From positions 1 to 18,840 of the forward strand of contig CANHHS010000016.1 of NCBI GenBank assembly GCA_947460445.1: a stretch of DNA of 18,840 bases. The letters are read 5' to 3'. The DNA is from Opitutia bacterium (lineage in GTDB: Bacteria > Verrucomicrobiota > Verrucomicrobiia > Opitutales > UBA953). The number at the start of each line of letters is the position of its first letter. Positions within the stretch are counted from its first letter, which is position 1. The notes beneath the pieces are model-generated. The model was given only the letters and a program-made list of their open reading frames with translations. It had not been told where the DNA came from and did no database searches. Both the position numbers and the translations under genes were made by a program. Of the stretch, positions 6,030 through 14,300 are shown piece after piece.

Positions 6030-7895
6030 TTAGCGCTTCTCAAGCTGGATGAGGCGCACATTAGCGGCACCTTCACCCACGATTTTTTCGCACGTGACTT
6101 TAAGGGTCGTGTTTTCGGTCAATTCAACTTGGCCAGCGTCGACGCGTTTAAATTTTGCCCAGTCACCTGTGGAAGGAACAGCGACTTTGACGATCTTCTT
6201 TCCGCCAAAGTTTAGAGTGAGCGTGTTGCCTGCGCCAGGATTAGCGACTTCGAGGGCTACTTGGTAGGTGCCTTTCGGCGCACTAAAGTTCCAAGTCGCG
6301 CTGGCGCTCTCATTCGTCCAGCCGCCGATATTCATCTTCTCTTCATCTTTACTCTCGGTCATCAGTCCGTTGGTCAGCGTCGCATCCTCGGGCAGCAGAG
6401 AGACTTTACCGTCTTTCGCTTTGACTGGCTTTCCAGCTTCCGTGCGTACGCCTCCACTGCCTTCGCGTGCTTTGGCAGGACCATCCAAGGTTAGCTTCAC
6501 AACGGAAGCATGGCGATTAGGCATCTCACTGGGAAGGGCGACAACAATGCCTTCGCGATCGATTTGGATAACGGGCTGTAGCGTTGAGCGATCGAGGAAC
6601 TTTGCGGCGACAGGCTTGTTGTCCAACGGAAGCACGATACGTCCGTTGGCAGGTCGCTCAAAGATAATGAGGTAAAGGTCATTTCCGCGCTGGGTGATGC
6701 GTCCCCAGTTGAATGGCTTCGTGAAAGGTCCACCTTGGGTTTGCTTAATAGACTCACCGTTGACGTTCATCCATTTTCCAATTTCTGCTAAGCGCACGAG
6801 TGATTCGGCGGGAATTTCGCCTTCGCCGGTTGGCCCAACATTCAGCAAGTAGTTACCGCCTTTGGACGCACAGTCTGCGAGATTCTGGATGAGCTTGGTG
6901 GCTGTTTTCCAGTTTTGATCGACGGCCACATAACCCCACGTGTCATTCATCGTCATGCACGACTCCCAGTAGACCCCTTTGGGGAATCCATTGGCAGGGA
7001 TGTTTTGCTCAGGTGTGCCGTAGTCGCCCACACCTTTATTGCCTGAATAGCCAGCAGACATGCCTTGCATGCCCGCGCGGGATTTGCCGACGCGGTTGTT
7101 AAGGATGGCATGTGGCGCAACCTTGCGACACCAGGCTTCTACGTCTGCACCCATTTCGGTCGTGTAACATCCCTCCCATTCGCCATCAAACCACAGTAAA
7201 CCTGGGTCGAAGCGGTCGGAAATTTCTTTGAGCTGCGGCTTTAAATATTCATTAATGTACTTCGGCATATCCGTCGGGCCTTCTGCCAAGTCATTGTAGC
7301 CGCGCCGTTGCCCGTAAAGCGGGTGGTGCCAGTCCATAATTGAATGGTAGAGACAGAACCGCACACCATGGCGCAAGCAGGCCTCTTGGAGTGGCTTGAG
7401 AAGGTCTTTGCCGTATGGCGTGGAAGCCACGTCGTGCTTCGTGATGGGCGAGTCCCAGAGGCAAAAGCCATCGTGGTGCTTGGATGTGATCACGATATAG
7501 TCAATGCCGGCAGCCTTGGCGGCACGCACCCAAGCATCGGGGTCGTACTTGATTGGGTTAAATTTATCACGCGCTTCCATGTACTTGGAAAACTTCACCT
7601 TGCCGCCACCTTGCTCAATGAGCCATTCGCCGGCACCACCGACGCGCTTGCCATCAACTTCGCCAGCCCATTGGCTGTAAATACCCCAGTGGATGAACAT
7701 GCCGAAGCGGGCATCCGTAAACCATTTCATCCGCTGTTCTTTTTGTTCCGGCGTTTCCGTCTCCGTCCAATTCACCTGTGGGTAGTTGTTGGGATTGAGC
7801 GAGCTTGCGGGAGCCGCTTGTCCTCCTCGTGAGTAAACAATCGAAAGCCCGATCGCGCAGAGTGCGACGAGGATGAGGGTGCGCGTTTTATTCAT
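6030..7895 (-). CDS. secreted alpha-L-fucosidase, glycoside hydrolase family 29
   Basis: Releases L-fucose from fucosylated glycans or algal and mucin-type polysaccharides. 621 residues: an N-terminal signal peptide (about 1-27, hydrophobic TLILVALCAIGLSIV), then the GH29 barrel at about 50-390. The barrel has FGMFIHWGIYS (64-74), SKHHDGFCLWDS (138-149) and LLWFDGEWE (233-241), in which D237 is the expected catalytic nucleophile. A GGNYLLNVGPTGEG segment marks the end of the barrel. A beta-rich part follows to about 450. After a charged linker, residues about 480-621 look like a carbohydrate-binding-like beta sandwich (WTNESASATWNFSAPKGTYQ). It is transcribed alone and diverges from the DUF420 gene. 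The start has no Shine-Dalgarno. Exact linkage specificity cannot be read from sequence. Confidence 0.95.
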   Translation of the reverse strand: MNKTRTLILVALCAIGLSIVYSRGGQAAPASSLNPNNYPQVNWTETETPEQKEQRMKWFTDARFGMFIHWGIYSQWAGEVDGKRVGGAGEWLIEQGGGKVKFSKYMEARDKFNPIKYDPDAWVRAAKAAGIDYIVITSKHHDGFCLWDSPITKHDVASTPYGKDLLKPLQEACLRHGVRFCLYHSIMDWHHPLYGQRRGYNDLAEGPTDMPKYINEYLKPQLKEISDRFDPGLLWFDGEWEGCYTTEMGADVEAWCRKVAPHAILNNRVGKSRAGMQGMSAGYSGNKGVGDYGTPEQNIPANGFPKGVYWESCMTMNDTWGYVAVDQNWKTATKLIQNLADCASKGGNYLLNVGPTGEGEIPAESLVRLAEIGKWMNVNGESIKQTQGGPFTKPFNWGRITQRGNDLYLIIFERPANGRIVLPLDNKPVAAKFLDRSTLQPVIQIDREGIVVALPSEMPNRHASVVKLTLDGPAKAREGSGGVRTEAGKPVKAKDGKVSLLPEDATLTNGLMTESKDEEKMNIGGWTNESASATWNFSAPKGTYQVALEVANPGAGNTLTLNFGGKKIVKVAVPSTGDWAKFKRVDAGQVELTENTTLKVTCEKIVGEGAANVRLIQLEKR

Positions 7896-7924
7896 AAGAA
7901 AAGGGGTTATGGGGTAGTTATAGA

Positions 7925-7937
7925 TAGCCTAAGGCTA
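7925..7937. promoter_or_regulatory. 13-nt palindrome between fucosidase and DUF420 genes
   Basis: TAGCCT-A-AGGCTA is a perfect inverted repeat with a one-base centre, 30 nt upstream of the fucosidase ATG and 50 nt upstream of the DUF420 ATG. Its position would let it overlap the fucosidase promoter, so it could be an operator. No regulator gene lies nearby. Confidence 0.25.
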
Positions 7938-7951
7938 ACGTTTTACGCCAC

Positions 7952-7980
7952 TTGAAATTTCTCGGTTAGGCGTTTATCTG
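7952..7980 (+). promoter_or_regulatory. putative leaderless promoter of the DUF420 gene
   Basis: TTGAAA (7952-7957), a 17-nt spacer and TATCTG (7975-7980) precede the ATG at 7987 by 6 nt, which puts the expected transcription start at the A of the ATG. No Shine-Dalgarno is present. Confidence 0.5.
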
Positions 7981-7986
7981 CAAATC

Positions 7987-8472
7987 ATGGCATCTACCAC
8001 GGAGGTACTTTCTCGCTGTGTTGCGGGCCTTAACGCGACCGCAACCATTCTACTAACAATTGGCTATCTGCGCATTCGCCGAGGAGATCGCATGGGACAC
8101 GGTCGCGTCATGGCAGCAGCGTTTGTGACATCAGCCATTTTCTTGGCAGTTTACCTCGCGTCCAAAGTTCATCTTTGGGTGGCACTGGGTCGGACGAACA
8201 TTACTTACCAACCTTTAGAAGGGTCAATTTGGGCTCAATTAACCTCGCTCTATTACCTTATCCTCATTCCCCATGTCTTGCTGGCGATTGCCGTCACCCC
8301 GTTTATTATTCGGGCAGTTTACCTGGCGCGTGCAGGAAGGTATGAAGAGCACAAAAAACTTACCCGCTGGGTATTTCCTGTTTGGTATTACGTCTCTGTG
8401 ACTGGAGTGATTGTTTGGCTGTTTATGGAATACAGCGGCTCTTTAGCTCAGGTCGCACAGGTTACGTCTTAA
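7987..8472 (+). CDS. DUF420 family four-helix membrane protein
   Basis: 161 residues, usual length for DUF420 (YozB/CtaM-like). Seen: four hydrophobic segments at about 9-28, 42-61, 86-112 and 126-149, with NATATILLTIGYLRIRRG, a PHVLLAIAVTPFIIRAVYLA helix and RWVFPVWYYVSVTGVIVWL, all family hallmarks. Histidines fall in or near the membrane helices (HLW, PHVLL). Known: the family member CtaM is required for heme-copper oxidase function in Staphylococcus, and other members sit near cytochrome oxidase genes. No oxidase genes are in this window, so the role here is open. The gene is followed after 58 nt by the FtsB-like gene on the same strand. Confidence 0.85.
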   Translation: MASTTEVLSRCVAGLNATATILLTIGYLRIRRGDRMGHGRVMAAAFVTSAIFLAVYLASKVHLWVALGRTNITYQPLEGSIWAQLTSLYYLILIPHVLLAIAVTPFIIRAVYLARAGRYEEHKKLTRWVFPVWYYVSVTGVIVWLFMEYSGSLAQVAQVTS

Positions 8473-8530
8473 GCCTTAGGTTCCCTCTCGACCTTCTGCA
8501 TTGACCGAGCCATAGTCGGATTCTCGATTT

Positions 8531-8914
8531 ATGGACGAAACTCCATCGGCTAACACGCAAACAGATCGCTTCCTCTTTTGGACGGCATTTCTGATTCTTA
8601 TTGCCGCAGCATTCATGCTCTACTCTTCGATTAAAGAAGAAGAGGAGAGATTGGCAGGCTTGCATAAAATTGAAAAAGACCGGGAAGCGGAGTTGGCTCT
8701 GGCAGAGAAAGCTCGCGACCAAGGTACGCGATTCCTTGACCGGTTTTCAGGTGACCCTGAATTTGTACGCGACCAAGCACGCGAGCGGCTAGGTTTAGCC
8801 TCACAAGATGAGGTGGTTATTCGCGTTGAAGGCACATCCGCCACTGCTAACCCCAGTAGTCGACCTTCTCGCTCGCTTTTTGCCCCAGAGCCTTCAGCCG
8901 AGTCAGCCCGTTAA
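8531..8914 (+). CDS. FtsB/DivIC-like septum formation initiator protein
   Basis: 127 residues. Seen: a short cytoplasmic tail, one membrane helix at about 14-32 (FLFWTAFLILIAAAFMLYS), then a charged coiled coil at about 33-68. The family C-terminal motif FSGDPEFVRDQARERLGLASQDEVVIRVE follows as two parts, DPEFVRDQARERLGL (75-89) and DEVVIRVE (93-100). A Ser/Pro-rich tail of about 27 residues is beyond the usual end of the family. Known: FtsB/DivIC are bitopic division proteins that join the FtsQ-FtsL complex. The gene sits 50 nt before argH, with no other division gene nearby. Start ATG chosen as the first in frame, before the membrane helix. Confidence 0.83.
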   Translation: MDETPSANTQTDRFLFWTAFLILIAAAFMLYSSIKEEEERLAGLHKIEKDREAELALAEKARDQGTRFLDRFSGDPEFVRDQARERLGLASQDEVVIRVEGTSATANPSSRPSRSLFAPEPSAESAR

Positions 8915-8927
8915 AGCTCCTTTCCGT

Positions 8928-8956
8928 TTGCCACCGTGCGGGGGTCTTGGCGTAAT
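8928..8956 (+). promoter_or_regulatory. putative promoter of argH
   Basis: TTGCCA (8928-8933), a 17-nt spacer and CGTAAT (8951-8956) lie 8 nt before the argH ATG. The transcript would have a leader of 0-2 nt. There is no Shine-Dalgarno. Confidence 0.42.
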
Positions 8957-8964
8957 CCAGCGTA

Positions 8965-10365
8965 ATGGCTAAGAGAAAACATGTAACCTGGGGCGGCCGG
9001 TTTGCTTCGGGTCCCAATGCGCTGATGCAGCGTTTCAGCGAGTCTGTCTCTTTTGACAAGCGACTCGCCCCCTTTGACATTGCTGGATCCAAAGCGCATT
9101 CAGCTATGTTGGCCAAAGTTGGTATCTTGAAGTCTTCAGAGCGGGATGCGATTCACCGCGGGCTCGACGCAATTGCACGTGAAGTTGCTGCCGGTAAATT
9201 CCATTGGCGCACTGAACTCGAAGACGTGCATATGAATATTGAGCAGGCTTTAACCGCACGCGTTCCTGTTGCGGCTAAATTACATACTGCTCGTTCACGG
9301 AATGATCAAATTGCCACCGACGTCCGGCTCTACATCAAGGCCGCATGCGTCGAGGTAGATGGTGCCTTGGTCGATGCCTTGCGTGTTATTGTTAAGTTGG
9401 CCCGTCAACACGCCGATGTGCTGATCCCTGGTTACACCCATATGCAGCGGGCTCAGCCTGTCTCCATTGCCCACCACTTCCTCGCCTTTGCGGAGATGCT
9501 CGGTCGCGACCGTGCCCGTTTCGCCGCGGTAGCCGAATCTGCTAATTGGTGTCCACTGGGCTCTGGTGCTATTGCGGGCACGACATTGCCAATCGATCGT
9601 GAATTTGCCGCGAAGCAATTAGGCTTCGTTGATGCGAAGGGTAAACCGCGCGTAACGCGCAACTCAATGGATGCAGTCGCCGACCGCGATATTGCTACAG
9701 AGTTCACCTTTGCGTCAGCACTCTGCGCAACCCATCTTTCAAGGCTGGCTGAGGATTTAATTCTTTGGACGACAACAGAGTTCGGCTTTGCGCGAATTCC
9801 GGACGCGTTCTCCACCGGCTCATCCCTGATGCCGCAAAAGCGTAATCCAGATTCGCTTGAACTCATGCGCGGTAAAGCTGCGCGGGTTCATGGATCTCTC
9901 ACGCATCTCTTAGGTCTGACTAAAGGCCTTCCGCTTACCTATAACCGCGACTTACAGGACGACAAAGTTCCTCTCTTTGACGCCCATGACCAAATCCTGC
10001 TTACGCTTCAAGTCGCTAGCGGCACGCTTTCTGGAATGACCTTTAACCGTGCGCGGTGTGCGGCTGCTGTGTCTGACCCTGCGCTCCTAGCGACCGATTT
10101 AGCAGATTGGCTAGTGTCCAAGGGTATGCCTTTCCGTCACGCTCATCACGCGGTTGGCCGCTTGGTTGCCGTTGCTGAAAAATTGGGTAAGCCTCTCAAT
10201 CAAGTTTCCGATCACGCAGCCCTTGCCGCTGATCCTGCGTTTAAGGGTGATTGGCGTAAGGTCTTTGATCTTAAACGCGCGATGCACGCTCGTGAAAAAA
10301 CCGGGATGCCGGGCCCTCGTGCAGTTGCTGGTGCGATTGCGCGCTGGGAGCGCGAACTGCGTTAA
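8965..10365 (+). CDS. argH: argininosuccinate lyase
   Basis: Last step of arginine biosynthesis: argininosuccinate to arginine and fumarate, a cytoplasmic homotetramer. 466 residues, normal length. Seen: N-terminal WGGRFASGP (9-17), the substrate segment HTARSRNDQIATD (107-119), GYTHMQRAQP (156-165) with the conserved catalytic histidine H159, and the fumarase/aspartase superfamily signature GSSLMPQKRNPD (285-296) carrying the catalytic serine. YNRDLQDDK follows at about 330. The LysE-family exporter starts 6 nt after the stop. No other arg gene is in the window. Confidence 0.97.
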   Translation: MAKRKHVTWGGRFASGPNALMQRFSESVSFDKRLAPFDIAGSKAHSAMLAKVGILKSSERDAIHRGLDAIAREVAAGKFHWRTELEDVHMNIEQALTARVPVAAKLHTARSRNDQIATDVRLYIKAACVEVDGALVDALRVIVKLARQHADVLIPGYTHMQRAQPVSIAHHFLAFAEMLGRDRARFAAVAESANWCPLGSGAIAGTTLPIDREFAAKQLGFVDAKGKPRVTRNSMDAVADRDIATEFTFASALCATHLSRLAEDLILWTTTEFGFARIPDAFSTGSSLMPQKRNPDSLELMRGKAARVHGSLTHLLGLTKGLPLTYNRDLQDDKVPLFDAHDQILLTLQVASGTLSGMTFNRARCAAAVSDPALLATDLADWLVSKGMPFRHAHHAVGRLVAVAEKLGKPLNQVSDHAALAADPAFKGDWRKVFDLKRAMHAREKTGMPGPRAVAGAIARWERELR

Positions 10366-10366
10366 T
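10337..10366 (+). promoter_or_regulatory. putative internal promoter of the LysE-family gene
   Basis: TTGCGC (10337-10342), an 18-nt spacer and GTTAAT (10361-10366) lie inside the last codons of argH and end 5 nt before the ATG at 10372. The -35-like hexamer is identical to that of the Dabb gene and has the same spacing. It would give a leaderless mRNA in addition to read-through from argH. Confidence 0.38.
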
Positions 10367-10371
10367 CTGTA

Positions 10372-10986
10372 ATGGAAGTCGGCTTTCTCTTAGCCGCTTG
10401 CTTTGTCGCGAGTCTATCACCGGGACCTGCTTCGCTCGCCACTTTGAGTACCGCTTTGCGGTCTGGTGCACGGCGTGCTTCATGGCATACCCTGGGCTTA
10501 GCGACAGGCGAGGTGCCAATCTCTATCGCCGCACTTGAAGCCTCTAGTTGGCTTACCCATTCGCATCCAGAAGTGATGCGTGCGTTGGCTTGGGTGGGTG
10601 CTGCATGGTTTGCTTACACGGGATTACTTCAACTGCTGTACCCTCGGGATTCTTTGAACGAAGAAGATGACCGCGTAGACGGTCGGTTGGCGTTATTCAC
10701 GCGCGGTTTTTTAGTTAATATAACGAATCCCAAAACATTACCCTGGATGCTGGTCATCATTCAGTCGGCACATGTTCCTGTGGATGCGATCACTGGACGC
10801 ACCGTTGCCATTTTCCTGTTTTGTACCGTTGGAGCGGAAGCCGTGGTAATGACTTTTTATGCATTTCTAGCAGGGTCCTTGCGTCCGCGTTTAGTTAACC
10901 CTGAGGTTTCCAGAAATATAGACCGAGTAACGGGCGTTGTCTGGCTAATGATTTCAGGCGTGGCGGTGAACGCAGCCCTGCACTGA
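10372..10986 (+). CDS. LysE/RhtB-family amino-acid exporter
   Basis: 204 residues with five to six hydrophobic helices, the standard size of the LysE superfamily. Seen: the family N-terminus FVASLSPGPASLATLSTALRSG with the SPGP motif (residues about 14-20), TLGLATGE in helix 2, and the second conserved motif FLVNITNPKTLPWMLV (about 117-132). Function: proton-driven efflux of amino acids or related solutes across the inner membrane. Its position 6 nt after argH suggests arginine or a related basic amino acid as substrate, but family substrates vary widely (inference). Its stop is only 2 nt from the stop of the convergent small gene. Confidence 0.88.
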   Translation: MEVGFLLAACFVASLSPGPASLATLSTALRSGARRASWHTLGLATGEVPISIAALEASSWLTHSHPEVMRALAWVGAAWFAYTGLLQLLYPRDSLNEEDDRVDGRLALFTRGFLVNITNPKTLPWMLVIIQSAHVPVDAITGRTVAIFLFCTVGAEAVVMTFYAFLAGSLRPRLVNPEVSRNIDRVTGVVWLMISGVAVNAALH

Positions 10987-10988
10987 GT

Positions 10989-11309
10989 TTACTCTACGGA
11001 CAGACCGTGCGTTTCCAGGAAAGCTATCACCGTCTGTGACAAGGGAGGTCGCATGGACGCCGGGATGCTCCGCGAGCCTTCAGCTGCACAACTTAAGTAG
11101 CCTAGCTTCCGTTGGGCATCGACATGGATGTCGCGTCCTTCTGACCAGCGTTGTAAACAGGCAGCCGCTCGCGCCCACTCCGTCCATTCTTGGTCTGCAT
11201 CCTTAGCCGACTCTATTAAAGTCGAGAGAGGGGAGTTGTTGAGTAAGCGCAAAACTGCTTCGGCGTCGTCTTGTCCTATGGCTTTAATAAGCGCGTCTAA
11301 GTTGCTCAT
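10989..11309 (-). CDS. hypothetical protein downstream of metH
   Basis: 106 residues, not recognised. Seen: a likely all-helical soluble protein. Its first 25 residues, LDALIKAIGQDDAEAVLRLL, look like the start of an ankyrin-type helix pair. A tryptophan-rich middle follows (DQEWTEWARAAACLQRW, about 40-56), then QRKLGYLSCAAEGSR. No signal peptide or membrane helix. The ATG overlaps the metH stop (shared bases 11306-11309, ATGA type), so translation is probably coupled to metH. A role with methionine synthase is suggested by position only. Confidence 0.6.
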   Translation of the reverse strand: MSNLDALIKAIGQDDAEAVLRLLNNSPLSTLIESAKDADQEWTEWARAAACLQRWSEGRDIHVDAQRKLGYLSCAAEGSRSIPASMRPPLSQTVIAFLETHGLSVE

Positions 11310-14300
11310 GTTTTGTAACCCAAAACAGAACTCAGCCAGCGTTCAGCCTCCGCTACTGTCCATCCTTTGCGTGTGGCATAGTCTGCGATTTGATCGCGCT
11401 GCAAGGTGTCGACGTCGAAGTAAATAGATCCAGGGTGTCCAAAATAAAGGCCCGAAACGGAGGCAGCTGGGTTCATGGCGTAAGATTCTGTTAACGTGCA
11501 ACCTGTATTCTTGGCTGCATCCAGTAATTGCCAGATCAGGGCTTTCTCTGTGTGTTCGGGACAGGCTGGATAACCCGCAGCGGGACGTCGGCCAGCATAG
11601 GACTCATCAATAAGTTCACTAACGGTAAGTTTCTCGTCCGGGGCATAACCCCAAAGGCGCGTACGTACTTCGCGGTGGAGCCATTCCGCACAGCCCTCTG
11701 CAAGTCTGTCGGCAATCGCTTGAATAAGAATTTCGCGGTAAGGATCTTTTTCTTTGAATGATTTCGCATAGGCATCGATTTCATGCCCGGCGGTAACGGC
11801 GAAGGCGCCAATATGGTCGCCCGGTTGATCTGAAATAAGGTCAGCCAATGAACGCGAGCGATCGGTGTTCGGCCGGACGGCTTGATCTCGTAAGAAGTGG
11901 AATGAGCCAAGGGGTGATGATTGCCCAGCATCCTTGAATACAGCGACGTCATCGGTGATTCGGCGTGCAGGCCAGATGCCAGCCACACCGCGTAAATGCA
12001 CGCGCTTATTGACGATTAGATTTTCGAGTTCGAGGCGGGCATCGTCGAAAAGTTTACGTGCCTGTTCGCCGTATTGCTTCGAAGTAAGAATTTGAGGGAA
12101 CGCGCCTCTTAAGCCCCAAGTAATAAAGAATGGTGTCCAGTCGATGATTTCAGCAACCGCTCGTACATCAATCGAGTCGAAGGCGGTTACCCCTGGCTTC
12201 AGCGGGGCGCCAGGCTGCTTCCCTTTAGGGATAAGTGGCTTGGTGCGTGCAACAGTCAATGGGACGCTGGCAGCGGGCGTTCGCTTTTCATAGTCTTCGC
12301 GCACTTTGGTTTGTGTTGCCGTCAGTTGTGCAACGTAGGCATCGCGACGTTCGGGTGAGCCAAGGTCTGAGCAGACAGCTGTGACCAGTGAGGCGTCAGC
12401 CACATGGATGACGGGTCCGGCGTAGCGGCCCGCAATTTTGATCGCAGTGTGTTCACGTGACGTTGTTGCCCCGCCAATTAACAGAGGTTTTTGAATACCT
12501 GCCCGACCAAGCGCATCGGCCACACCCATCATTTCTTCGAGTGAGGGAGTGATCAGTCCAGATAGGCCAATAAAATCAGCCGATGTCCGTTTGGCCTCCT
12601 CGACAATTTTTTCCGTAGAGACCATCACGCCTAAATCAATGACGTTGTAGTTATTGCAGGACAGAACCACGCCGACGATATTTTTGCCAATGTCGTGAAC
12701 GTCGCCTTTGACCGTCGCAATCAGGAATGTGCCACGTTTTGCTCCTGCGGTTTTTTCGGCTAAAAGTGCAGGCTCGAGTGTGCCAACCGCAGCCTTCATC
12801 ACCCGGGCGGACTTAACAACCTGAGGAAGGAACATCTTACCAGAGCCAAAGAGATCACCCACCACGCGCATGCCAGCCATCAATGGACCCTCGATAACTT
12901 CAATCGGGCGCTTAAGTTCTTCAAGAGCCTCCAAAGTGTCTTCCTTGATGTACTTCGATTCGCCTTTAACGAGGGCATGCTTCAGGCGTTCGGCAACGGA
13001 CAACGAACGCCAGGCATCGGCGTCGCTCGGACCCGCTTCAACGCGGTTTTTCGCAAAACGAGCAGCGGCCTCAACGAGCCGGTCGGTTGCATCGGGGCGC
13101 CGGTTAAGGATGACATCCTCAACTAAAGTGCGGAGTTCAGGGTCAATCTCTTCGTAGACCTCAAGCATGCCCGCGTTGACGATGGCCATGTCGAGCCCAG
13201 CAGCGATTGCGTGGTAAAGGAAGACCGTGTGCATCGCTTCGCGCACACGATTGTTTCCTTGGAAGGCAAAGGATACATTCGAAAGGCCGCCGGACGTACG
13301 CACGCCTGGACAGCGCCTTTTGATTTCACGAACAGCTTCGATGAAATCGACGGCATAGTTTTCGTGCTCTTTAATGCCTGTCCCGACAGTCAGGATATTC
13401 GCATCGAAGATAATGTCTTCGGCAGGGAAGCCTGCCTGTTCGGTGAGTACTTGATAGGCGCGTTGCGAGATGCGCACCTTTTCGTCAAAAGTTGCGGCCT
13501 GGCCTTTTTCGTCGAAAGCCATGACAACAATCGCCGCTCCGTATTTCCGGCAGACACGTGCTCGGCGAATAAGCTCTGCTTCACCTTCTTTCAATGAGAG
13601 CGAATTAACGATTGGCTTACCTTGTACGCAGCGCAGTCCAGCCTCGAGGATCTCCCATTTCGAAGAGTCGATCATGACGGGAACGCGAGCGATGTCAGGT
13701 TCGACCGCGATTAAGTTCAGGAACTTGTGCATCGCGGCGATTCCATCGAGTAATCCGGCATCAAAGTTGATATCGATAATCGCTGCGCCGTTCTCGACCT
13801 GCTGTTTTGCAACAGTAAGTGCTTTGCCGTAGTTTTCGGATTCAATTAACTCACGAAAGATTTTGGAACCCGCAACATTGGTGCGCTCGCCAATATTAAC
13901 AAACGAAGCTGCGCCACCCGTTAGGTTTAAGGCTTCAAGTCCGGCGAGGCGTAAGGCCGCAGGGGGGTGACTGAGGGCGTGCGGCCTGCAGTTTGCAGTA
14001 CGACGGCGAATGGCTCGAATGTGATCAGGAGTTGTGCCACAGCACCCGCCTAAAATATTGACCAAGCCATCACGTGCGAAGGTCTCGAGAATCGCCGCGG
14101 TATCTTCAGGGCCTTCCGGGAATCCTGTTGGAGACAGCGGGTTGGGTAAGCCAGCATTGGGATAACAAGAGACTGCCACGTCGCTTTTTCGGGCGAGCTC
14201 TTCAATGTGTGGGCGCATTTGCGCGCCGCCTAAGGCACAATTCAATCCTACCGAGAGAGGATTCGCATGGCGTACCGTATTCCAGAAGGCTTCGACCGTT

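Noticed and set aside
7344..7832. 162-codon plus-strand open frame inside the fucosidase gene
   Set aside because: Antisense to the GH29 catalytic domain; no independent protein features.
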